Shown piece after piece: positions 49,369 through 59,900 of a stretch of 64,000 bases of DNA. Source of the stretch: Pocillopora verrucosa (taxonomy: Eukaryota; Cnidaria; Anthozoa; Scleractinia; Pocilloporidae); NCBI RefSeq assembly GCF_036669915.1, contig NC_089320.1:20349982-20413981 (forward strand), written 5' to 3'. The notes beneath the pieces are model-generated. The model saw only the letters and a program-made list of their open reading frames with translations. It ran no database searches and was not told where the DNA came from. Every line of letters begins with the position of its first letter. Position 1 is the first letter of the stretch. Both the position numbers and the translations under genes were made by a program.

Positions 49369-52300
49369 TTAAGATGACAGAGGTGCGAAAGAAGCCACGC
49401 TAGTACACAGCCTTCTATACATGTCAGAACGCCGAGGCAAAATCCTAGTTGGAAGAGTCGTTGAAAGCGGACCACTTTGCGATCTTGATTTAGGACAACT
49501 AAAAATTCTGGACTGGACTCGATCTTGCGGTGAAACTAAAGATTTCTTTTTGCGTACTTTGGGTCGAGAGTTATTTCGGCATAACAAAGGTCTGTTAATT
49601 TTCTGTATGAGTCCATTCGTTAGAGCAATTTCATTCAGTGTTTTCTTGTAGGCTACCATGTCTTTTAGGAAGTGAGGTAGTTTAACACAGCCCTGTCGAG
49701 CAATGCGCTTGATCCTCTGCAGTTCGTCGCAACAGATTTTTCCGGCATACATCAGTTTGAAATCGATATCGTTCACTTGACGCAAAATAGTCACAGCTCC
49801 TGAAATGGTAAGGAGAGTGAATTAAAAATCACAAGTCAAAGCAAAAAACAGGGAAGAAGGGGCGAGAGGAAGGACGGAATTTAACGCCATCTTGTATTAT
49901 CTCATCCACTATATACGCCCACCACCGGCACAAAGGTTTTCTTTCTTTTTTTTTAAAGACGTTGAATCTTTTCTCTTTCATTACTATTATTTTGTCAGAA
50001 TTTCTTTGATGTTTCCTTTTTTCAGAAATCGATGAATCTCATCTTTTATGTAATTCAGTTGAGTTTGGCAAGAACAACTTAAAACAGTCTAGTTTTTACT
50101 GACGCCTACTTCAATATTTAAGTATACCTTCAAAATAGCACTGATCATATCCACAGCCTCCAATGTCGCTGCAATTGGAGAGACACCTCTTGGCCCGTAC
50201 CACCTGCTTCCATCGCTGCTCTGGGTCGTATATGTACATCGCTAGATGCTCAAACAGCTCCTTGAAGGACATTTCAGTCGACATACATGCTGTGTCTGAA
50301 ACGATGTGTCGAAAGAGTGGTGCGACTAAGAAGTTTGTTATGATGATACTGAACACGCGACAAGTATCTAATTTCTCCTTACGTTATCACCCCCGATTGT
50401 TAAACAAATTCTCCTTGTCAAATCCTTTAGTAAATGTATAGGGAACAGTATAGAGAATATGCAAACTGATGCTAGGGAGTAAAGGGTTAAGATAGATACT
50501 TACAGTAGAGTAACGCTGGCAGAAATAGCATCTTAACTTGCGCCTGATAAATGGTATTGATCGCTGCCAGACCTTCTTCGTTGACTCTGCCAGTGTAAGA
50601 CCTAGGAGAGCGAAGGTCGAATTTCTTCCTGTTTGAGTACCACGGCTGCAAACCATCATTTGTGGCCCTGAGCTGAAACGCGAGATTGAAGAGTTAAGGA
50701 AAATCAGCTAGGAAAGGGATGACCTTCTGGTAGGAAAGGCTGTGACCGTTTGTGGGAGGGAAAAAGTACATAACAAGGAATTGCGAAGGTGTCTTGCGTT
50801 AACATTCGCAATTTCTTGATGTGCATTTCTGGATAAATAAGTTTGGACTCTACACAAACTGTTCTCAGCCTTAAGTTTTTCACCTAATTGAACCTGTTCA
50901 TCTTAGATGTCATGTCTTTATGGCACCTTCTCTTCTGGGTCAAAAATGCACTGTAAAATCAAGTTTACTTCCCTCAACGAGTTTATGAGGGAAGCCAACT
51001 TCGCAACGTTTAGTTGTTTTATAAATAAGTGATTAGATTAATTAATCTGCCACCAGTAGCTTATAAAGCCAATTACGATAGTACACAATGCATCAATCAC
51101 CCAAGAGTGTCAAAGGCAGTTCATAACAATCGAAATTACCATTAGCCAATGTAAATAATCATCGGTAGAAGTCGTGAATTCTACAGTACGCTAACCAAAA
51201 GCTGAAATAGCGAACCAATTCTCTGTACAATACTTGATCATGTACAGTACGCCATACTTCCATTTGTGTTTATGGACAGGAAAGCAAGCGGACGACTTAG
51301 CCTCAAGTTACTCTCGATTATGTAACGTAAGTTTAAGGTTGAGGTGACGAGAAAATTCTTCATCACGTTTACAGCATGTTTCTACTGTACCCTGTTGTCT
51401 AAAAGACTGACAGCTACATAAACAACAGAAGTTTATGTAAACAAAGGAAAAGTAAATTGATATCTCGTTATGCAAGTAGATTTTATCGTTCGCCGGTCTT
51501 GTGCTACGAATTAAGAGTCAAAATAAAACGTGCGCAAAGATACAATGATCGAAAATTATTTTTTCTTCCCAAAATCAGTCTATTGACTTAACGACAATTG
51601 GAACATGAATGAAACCCCAGTCTCATGAATGAAACCCCAGTCTCAAATAAACTCAGCTGCCATGAGCTTCCACCGCAAAATATATGAATTTTAAGTTCGT
51701 GACACACTCTAGATCTGCGAGGGAACATTCACATTATGAGAATTTTTTAAGATCAGATCGAGAGGTGCTATGGAAACAGATTCTCGCGATGAAGTATATG
51801 AAGCGTTTGTGACTTTGATTAAGAAAAACCTTTGCAGGAGGTGATTCACTATTTAAACAAGTTACATGGTCAGTTTTCCGGAAGAATAAATATTATATGA
51901 TATTTCAGAATCTCTGATCACACGATTAAAATTGATTTTAAAGTTTACAGGAAATGAAATCTTGAAAGACGAAAAAGGATACAAAATGAGTGCCAATTTC
52001 GTGGTCCATCAAACTTTTAATTCCGAGTTCTCGGAGATAAACATTTTCGCTGCTTTTCTTGAGCCACAAACTAAACTTCCGTGCTTCGGGTCGATTGTAG
52101 CGTACATTGGGTCCTTGCCAAAACATCTTCCCACTGCAGTTCAAATCACTTGTCCAGTATACACTCAGAGAACCATCTAAACCGTGTGATTTTAAATACT
52201 GTAAGACAGTCTGAGACGCTTGGCTAAGAGAAATCTTTTCTCCAAAAGCTGCGTCAAAAAATACATCGCCGCCGCCGTATACATCCCTCACGCGCTCCAA

Positions 52301-52555
52301 AATGTAACGCGCTTCTTGAAAAAAGTCAAATCGTATTTCACTGTTCTTCTTATTTGTTCCTAGCCAGTCCACAGCGCCGGCGAACTGGAATTGTGGTATT
52401 TTACCAAACTTGAGGAAGTTTTCTTTTTCCTCTTGCAGGTTGTTTATGTGATCGTTCGATTGGTACTTTAGCGGCGTTTCGCGCAAAATCTTCACCGGCG
52501 TCTTCACAGCAGGATCGAAGTTGCTGGACATTTTGTCTTCGTCCGAGGATAGCAT
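49369..52555 (-). CDS. MATCAP: MATCAP/KIAA0895-type tubulin tyrosine carboxypeptidase (DUF1704)
   Basis: Four exons on the minus strand, 52555-51983, 50672-50504, 50295-50128 and 49799-49369, give 446 aa with continuous frame. The MATCAP family are zinc metallopeptidases that remove the C-terminal tyrosine of alpha-tubulin. Visible: a disordered N-terminus, the conserved helical lead-in ARYILERVRDVYGGG, the HExxxH zinc motif HEIGTH at 185-190, LRATNDGLQPW directly after it (human LRSLNNRQQPW), NEEGLA at 222-227 (probable third zinc ligand region, inferred), LPALLYYTA, and RWKQVVRAKR. The donor after HEIGTHF is GTATCC, a weak but usable site. The C-terminus carries about 78 residues (369-446), rich in Lys/Arg/Ser, beyond the family's usual end. 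Whether the orthologue is MATCAP1 or MATCAP2 is undecided. Confidence 0.9.
50366..50486 (+). mobile_element. piggyBac-like MITE, family B, internally deleted
   Basis: It lies in intron 2 of the MATCAP-like gene. It keeps TCTAATTTCTCCTTACGTTA, then jumps to CGATTGTTAAACAAATTCTCC, and ends AGTAAAGGG before TTAA (50487-50490). The left terminus is not recognisable. The two segments that follow each other here are separated in full copies. Confidence 0.75.
51605..51644. repeat. Tandem duplication of a 20-bp unit
   Basis: ATGAATGAAACCCCAGTCTC occurs twice head to tail without a mismatch, in intron 1 of the MATCAP-like gene. Confidence 0.9.
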
Positions 52556-52777
52556 CCGCTAATGGGACATTCCGTTTTCATATCCACAATAATTCATCTT
52601 GAACACCTTACAGCTAGGGAATCTCACAGCGTCTCGCTGTTTGGGAGATGCGGCTGGCTTTAAGTGTGCATACAAAACCACTACAATAATTAGTATGTTG
52701 ATGTCATGGAAACTTTTAATTTTTAATTAGTAGCTTTGAGGCCGCTCACAGATTAGGCCTGGTTACACGTTATCAAC
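52556..52777. promoter_or_regulatory. Divergent promoter between MATCAP-like gene and EEF1AKMT1
   Basis: Only 222 bases separate the two start codons, which point away from each other. The interval must hold both 5' UTRs and promoters. No TATA box stands in a convincing position for either gene. Confidence 0.7.
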
Positions 52778-52784
52778 ATGGCGG
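52774..52784 (+). promoter_or_regulatory. YY1-like motif over the EEF1AKMT1 start codon
   Basis: CAACATGGCGG contains the YY1 core AAnATGGCGG, placed so that the ATG of the motif is the initiator codon. YY1 sites immediately downstream of the transcription start are common in TATA-less housekeeping genes of animals. YY1 binding here is inferred. Confidence 0.45.
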
Positions 52785-55396
52785 ATGACGAACAAGAATG
52801 CTACAATAAGGTACAGTACAAACTCCCAGGGCCTACAGGACCGGAATCGACCCAAATACCCTTTTAATTTATTTCGGCCCCTACTAGTTTACGCTTCGCA
52901 GGTTTCATTTGCAATTTGTGGGTCTCAAGCCGATCAGACATAGTTTGGCGATCAAAGCACGTTTGCTCAGAAGAATCTTCAGCAGAATCTTTCATATGGT
53001 TTCTCTTCGCACGTTTGGACTTTTTGCATCATTGGTTCGTCACGAGACTTTGTGTCATCCAATTATGTCAGAAATCGTGTCAGTAAAATTGACTTCCGCT
53101 TGTGGTTGTCCGATCTTGCTCGTCAATCACTCCGTTACCAAAATGATAAACTTCATTTAACATAAACTATTAAATTGCATGCATTCACAAAATTGACTGC
53201 ACTCTGCATATGTTGAATATGTTAATTTCAAGGTGGTCTCTTTCTCACGTCTAATTTCAGCAAAATCAGCCAGTTGGAAGTGAAAGCGATGATGATATCC
53301 CTCAGTTATCGGCTCATACTCTGGCAGCTTTGCAGGAATTTTATGCTAAAGAGAAACAAAGGCAGGAATCAGAAGCATTACAAGAAAATCAGGAAATAAG
53401 CGAGGACTGGGTCTGTCAATCAAGCAAATGATTCAAATTGCTTTTTTTTTCTGGTTTCCTCAATCAGGCTTTTGCAAGGAAATTTCTGAAGGCCATGAAA
53501 AACCAATTTGTGTTTTGTGGTTCTTTTTGTTTTGTTCATTGTTCATTTTGCTTTTTGCTCTCATAGCAATTGAGTCAGTTTTGGTATGACAACAGAACAG
53601 CCACAATATTGGCAGAAGAAGCTCTAAGAGCATCACAAAATGGCAGGTGAGGAAAATTAGGTTGTAAAGATTGGAGGTAAGTAGAACACAACTTTTGTAT
53701 AGAGAGGCCCTTTCTCTAAGAAAGAAGAGTCTTTCCCAAGAACATATGAAAATGAACCTGTGTAGGTGGTAAACCTGGATGTTGACCTTTATATGTGGCT
53801 GTCGCATGCCCCACCAGACGAGATTAATTGATAAGAGCCAAATACAATTCAATACTTGCATTTTGACTTTACTTAGAAATGACAAGTATATACCCTGTGC
53901 ACCTTCCAGTTATTTGTTTTAAAGCCTATAATATATAAAGCAGAATAGTAGAGACCTTCAAATAAATATAGATTTTATATTCAAAGACTACTTAACCTGA
54001 GCACATAACAATGCTGGCAGTTTATTTCCATGAGGAAGGGAGAAGGGTCTAAGTGGACCACTAATTATAGGCTAATGTCAGTTATAACGATAATAATATA
54101 CATGAACAAATTACCTTGTCTTTTTGATCAAAAACAAGTGCATTTTTCATGTAGCAGGAGTGCAAAGCTGTAACACAAGTGCAAATTACCAATAGCATCC
54201 ACGTTCTGCCAAAATTTTGTCCATCTTGACTTTCTGTGATGCGTTTTTCATGTAAATTATTAACAAGTAACAACATGATTTCTCATGCAATTTTGTGGAA
54301 ATATGCACTTGTAAATTTTTCAAAGACTAGAAATTTTCACACACCCTACATGCTCGTGCAGTTTTGCTGTCTTTGAAAATATTTACTTGTGCTTATCAAT
54401 GCCAAATTGCACTCAAAATCATGTTGCTACCTATACTAACTCAAAATTACTTCTAATTTTCCTTGTTAAATTCCAGAATAGCTTGCCTTTGTTCACCAAC
54501 TTTGTACAAAAAACTACTTGAAATCAAACCAGAGGGATGTGAAGCAAAAGTCTTCGAATATGACAGAAGATTCTCTGTATTTGGTGAAGATTTTGTTTTC
54601 TATGACTACAAGAAGCCGTTGGACTTGCCTGCTTCAGTCACTGAGCACTCCTTTGATATAGTTGTGGCTGATCCCCCTTTCCTCTCAGAAGAATGCCTCA
54701 GAAAAACTGCAGAGACAATAAAATACCTTGGAAAAGAAAAAATTATCTTATGCACTGGTAAGTATCAGTGACAAGTACAAAACTGTCTTGATTACAGTCA
54801 TGAGTTATACAGAGTCAAACATGTTATCAGTAGCTGTGCTGTCAATATGTGTAGATACATTCTTAAATTTTTTATATAAAATAGAGCATACTAATAATGA
54901 AAATTAAGATTATTATTAATCATTTGATCCCTGAGTAACTAACATCTAATTTCTTCCTTCAGTCACCCCTGAATTACATCTAGAGGTCACAAGAATAAAG
55001 GGAATGATCACCAACTAATGATGCTCTTGATTGTTGAACAAATTCTCCTTGCCCACACCTTAGAAAATGTATAGAGAACAGTATGGAGAATATACAAACT
55101 GGTGTTCAGTTGTGAAGGGTTTATTAGGGAGAAAGATGTTTGGGGGATGAAACATTGTACTCTCTGAAGTTGCTGAAAAAGAAATGCATAAGCCTTGCTT
55201 GAGAGAGTTAGCTTTCTGACCTGAATGCAATGCTGAAATGTACTGCTTGTGTTTGTTGGTTTCAGGCCAAATCATGGAAGATTTAGCTTTCAAGCTGCTC
55301 AGAGTAGAACCTTGCAAGTTCCAACCAACACATGCCAGGAACCTCGCCAATAAATTTGCTTGTTTTTTAAATTATGATAGTGAACTGGATAAATGA
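52778..55396 (+). CDS. EEF1AKMT1: EEF1AKMT1 (N6AMT2), eEF1A lysine methyltransferase 1
   Basis: Five exons, 52778-52810, 53261-53410, 53567-53646, 54477-54757 and 55266-55396, encode 224 aa (human 214). The enzyme transfers methyl from S-adenosylmethionine to a lysine of translation elongation factor eEF1A in the cytosol. It resembles the human protein closely: DDDIPQLSAHTLAALQEFY, QLSQFWYD, KVFEYDRRFSVFGEDFVFYD, and HARNLANKFACFLNYDS near the end. The catalytic-site motif of this seven-beta-strand class is DPPF at 153-156, inside DIVVADPPFLSEECLRKT. The human enzyme has DPPY; Phe is an accepted variant in related methyltransferases. The short first exon (11 aa) is lineage-variable. The start is supported by the overlapping YY1-like motif. 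Intron 4 carries a family B MITE. Confidence 0.95.
54920..55119 (+). mobile_element. piggyBac-like MITE, family B, in EEF1AKMT1 intron 4
   Basis: This is a decayed copy: TCATTTGATCCCTGAGTAAC after TTAA (54916-54919), AACAAATTCTCCTTGCCC inside, and GTGAAGGG before TTTA. It lies fully within the intron. Confidence 0.78.
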
Positions 55397-55614
55397 CAGG
55401 CATTTCTTTTAGAAGATCAACAGTTTGTGAATTCTTCTACACAGCTTGAGGCCTCAAATTCTCAAATTCTAATGCACAGTAAAGGCATGTTATTCAATTT
55501 CTCATCATACTGAACTAAATCATGTCAATGGATTTGCAGTGCTACAATCTCAGTGGAAAGTGAAAACTGTTTATGGTACATACTTGCTAAAAACAGGGAA
55601 ACACCATTCTTGAC

Positions 55615-55620
55615 AATAAA
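55615..55620 (+). terminator. Poly(A) signal of EEF1AKMT1
   Basis: AATAAA lies 218 bases after the stop codon in an AT-rich stretch and is the first canonical hexamer on this strand after the CDS. Confidence 0.5.
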
Positions 55621-56915
55621 ATACAATAGTTCTTTCATAAAATTCCAGTCTCATTAACAACAGAGAAAAAGTGCTCATTTAGAAATAATCACCATGTGTT
55701 AAGGCCAGGTTAATAATTTTCTGCATAAAAATGAAATGTGTAGACAGTGTATGTCAGAACACCTACCACATACAATTCTAAAAGGATTTGCATTGCAACA
55801 AGAAAAGTTTAACTCAAGAAAATATAATTTTACATTCAGAGAGTAGTACCATGGGGCTAGTAATTATCTCTAGAGCTTTGGGCTATCACAGTAGTTTGGC
55901 AGAGAGTCTTAGAGTGTTTACACTTCTCAATGACTTCCCAATCATTTTCATAGAAGTTTGTGAATGCTTCAAAGTCACTTTCTCCACAGCCCTTGCCAGT
56001 TTACAACAATGAACTCCTTTCCTTTAACCACCCCTCCCCACCACCTTCACTGTCCATTTGTATTCAGTAAATTCCCCCCCCCCCCATCCCAGTAGTATTT
56101 CTCCTGCATTCTGGATGACAACCTAAGAGAGATTGCTATAAATCTGTTGCCATAAATTTTGCAGTCTTATAAGTTACACCACTCACAATCTATTCTATGA
56201 TGGATAATGAATAAAATGAGCATTTCAGCACATACCCATTTGTATCTTTATTCAATAAAAATGTTGGCCTGTCTTGTGGTTACCAGTAAATTTTGAACAA
56301 GAGAAAATAGGATTTTTTTTGCTCTTGGTTTTGAATGACTAGTAGGTTTATACTACCTGTTAAAACAATTAAACTATTGGCTGCTAATTTTCATATGTAA
56401 TAGTGTGAGGGCTTCTCTCTCACAAGCTATTAGATTGTTGTTTCCAATGTCTCTGTCACCTTCCTTATGGGCAATTCCACACTTGCCCCAGGGTTAACAA
56501 TGGGCCAAGTGTCTGTTGAGTAAAGCTATCTTTGATGCTTTAAGTAGAAAACTAAGAGACTTCAAAAATAGCAATCATCTCTCAAGAGTTCAATTTGAAT
56601 CTATACCATACTCCTTACACTATCGATACAATATCAAGCAGACAAGTGATGGAAATACAGAAAAATATCAATTAGGGGATTATTAGTTGATAAAACTAAC
56701 ATAACAAATGCATGGCAAACAGTAAGGAGAATTTCAAATGAGATCTTGAGAGTGAAAAGTTGGATGGCTGCTGATTTATGCCAGGAAATGTCTGTTCCTG
56801 TAAATTGATCTGCAAAGTTAACTGTACAGTCTAAATATTATTAAGTTTGTAAAAGTTACAATGTATAAACATTATGATAATTACATTTTTAATAGCTTTG
56901 ATTATAAAAAAATAA
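55621..56915. other. Convergent interval between EEF1AKMT1 and NUP43
   Basis: The two genes run tail to tail across this interval, which must hold the 3' UTR of NUP43 and perhaps part of that of EEF1AKMT1. It contains a poly-C tract (about 56068-56081) and a decayed family A MITE (about 56610-56765). No further coding frame is supported. Confidence 0.6.
56610..56765 (-). mobile_element. piggyBac-like MITE, family A, reverse, decayed
   Basis: CTCCTTACACTATCGATAC, AATATCAAGCAGACAAGTGA, AATTAGGGGATTATTAGTTG and GAGATCTTGAGAGTGAAAAG match the reverse complement of family A in order and spacing, as in the better copy at 58130-58333. Terminal CCC/GGG and TTAA flanks are lost. Confidence 0.7.
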
Positions 56916-59900
56916 TCATTTAATGACCAGATCTTTGATAATAAAAATAGCTTCACAGTCACTTCCACTTAACAAGTGCATTGATTGAATATCTAGCGAG
57001 TTAATTGACAGTCTGTTATATGGAAGAAGAGAGAATGTTTCCATTTTATGTTTTGTTGCATCGACCGATAACCATGGACTCGTACTCTCATATCCACCGC
57101 CAGCACCTGCACCATTGCCAATACTGCTGAGGTGACTTGAATTAAAACCTGGCATGCCTGTGGTGCTCTGGACAGCCACAGAAGTACCATCCCAGTGCCA
57201 GAGGGATCCGTCTTCAGAACAAGTGAATAAGTTGTCTGGGCTTAACGGGTGAAATTTCACTTCCCATACTTATAAAAAAAAAGAAAGAAAACAAATAAAT
57301 GACCACTAGAAGTTTGAAAAGTGTCATCCCACTCACATTCAAACCCTGAAGCTTCTAAACTTGTCTGTTGATCACATCTCACAAATAAACCTGATCATTT
57401 CACTGAGCTTCAAGTTTTAGGTCCCTCGAGCAAAACTAAAATTTTGGGGACTTAATGTAGCAGAAGTCACCAATCTAGCAACCTGTGTTCCACAGCCATG
57501 TGGCCAAGTACTTTACAACTTTCAGATTATTAAGTGTTAGTGGTCTTCAGTTGATGCATGAACAACACCTTACACAAAATACAATCAGCACCTCTCCTGC
57601 ATTCTTTCACAGAAAACAAAATCTTCTTTGTGCTCAGTTATCTTTGTATCCAACCCTCACAGGTCATATTAACCTCCAAAAATGAATGCCAGCCATATGG
57701 CTTCTTTTAACCCTTTAACCCCTAAGAGTGACCAGCATCTACTTTCTCCTTACAATATCACCCTTGAAGCAAACAATAAGGTAATGAGAAAAGGGAAAAT
57801 GACAACCAACTAATGCAGCTCTTGATTATCACACAAATTCTCTTTGTCAGCACCTTGGGAAACGTATAGTGAATAGTATGAAGAACATAGATACTGATGC
57901 TAAGGAGTAAAGGGTTAAAGACATGCAGCGTGCCCAATGGTATCATGTGTCAAGTACATGTGCATGTCCATGTCCTTTCCATTTTTTGACACCAGTGTCA
58001 CATGACACATTTTGAGCAGTTTGCATGCCACAGTTAGATGGAGTAAATAACACTCACATTACAAAACCCACTAAAATTTTTAGTAGCAGTCTAAAAAAAC
58101 CTCTATGTTCTACTAACTACTACCACTAACCCTTTAACTCCCATGAGTGACCAAGACAGAATTTCTCCTTACAATATCAATACAGTAGCAAGCAGACAAG
58201 TGATGAGAATAAAGACAAATATTAATTAGGGGATTATCAGTTGATCCAATACAAAATTCTTCAAACTAACATTGCAAGAGCTGTATGGTAGACAGTAAGG
58301 AGAATTGCTAATGAGATCTTGGGAGTTAAAGGGTTATGGGTTAGAAATAACAAACTCTTGACAAGGTAAGGAAAAAAAATATGGAAAGGGTGTCCAACCT
58401 TCTCCTGCATGTGCTTCTAGTAATGTGACAGGATAAAGTTCTTGTCGCATATCCCAGATACTTAGTACACCATCTTGACCTCCAGCAGCAAGTAGGTGTG
58501 GCTGCATCGGGTGTTTGTCAACACACAGCAGTGAGACACGGTCCCCTGAACTGTACACAAAATAATTTGCAAATGATATATTTCAAGCTTGGTAGCAACT
58601 TGGGTCAATTTATATTGAAAATTGCCAGCCTCTAACAAAGCCTGGGTGCTTCATTGATCATACCGCATTTGTTATAAAGTAATTGTTTTCCCCATTGTTG
58701 GACAAGCAATGTTATTATCAGTCTTTAACAAAACAACAAAAACAAGAAAAATAAATAGAGCAGACCAGAGTTTTTAACCTTTCTGAGAAGATTAAACATT
58801 AACCTTCATTAAATATAAATTAATGATGTTATCTATAATCAATGTTTAATTGACACTCACAGTAACATTGTTCTTCCAGGCTTATTCCCAGGTTGTCGAA
58901 GATCCCAAACTTTGAGCTGACCGCCAAATGTTACAGCAGCCACTTCATGTGACATTATACAAGTAATACTGTTTATAGTTGTGCTGTCTGCAGAATCTGG
59001 GAACACAGGCAAAACAATGAGATTTCACAGTCACATAATTTAAATGAATAAAATTGCAGGACATCTTATCTGGGGATAATGCTTACCCAACAAAATGATT
59101 TAATGGTAACCTTTTATGAAATCTTACTGAAGGTCTTGGGATTTCATAGAATATTTTGAAAGGGCTGATCAACTTCCTGAGAAATATAAATAGTGTTTGA
59201 GAAATTGAAACAGAAAGAGGCAAACAAACAGTCCTTGAAATAAAACCTGTTGGCTGTTGTGCATAAAGCTTGTAAATGTATAGCTTTGTTGTACAGTTGG
59301 TAGTTGCACCAAACTGGCATTTGGGAGGCATGGGTTTGAATCTCACTTTTTTCCTGCAAATACTACTGTAGTCTACCAACTAAAACTCTATCTCTACTTC
59401 AACTCTGTTATTTCTTACCTATCGATCTCACTGGATGCCTCTGATCAAGTTTCAATACATTGATCCTTCCGTCTTCACCAGCGGTTACTACATCAATGGA
59501 GCCAGAATTTGTAGCAAGACATGTACATGAACAGCCACGACTTCCAACATGGTGAAGAGAATTCCATTCAACCTCGGGTCTGATGGCCTGACAAGTTCAA
59601 AAAGATTTTAATATCCTTTCCTTTCAACTTCAGTGTTATAATAAAAACCAATTTTGCTTGGAATCTTATCAAACAGTATTGCATGAAATAGAATCTGGTT
59701 TGTGAATTTACTGTACAATAAATTTTGGAAGTGAGAATTTAACTTTAATTGATTTCCAAAGCATCTGGCAGCATAACTCCACCAACCAGGGATACAATTT
59801 CACTGCAAAGTTCCAGGTGGGATGTTCACTGGAACAACTTTAAACTCTTGATTTAAAGAGCAAGCACGAGTAGAAAAAAATGTGGGTGATGCTGTAGCAT

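Noticed and set aside
53460..53885. 141-codon minus-strand frame
   Set aside because: It is antisense to EEF1AKMT1 exon 3 and its introns, which are supported by strong family similarity on the plus strand.
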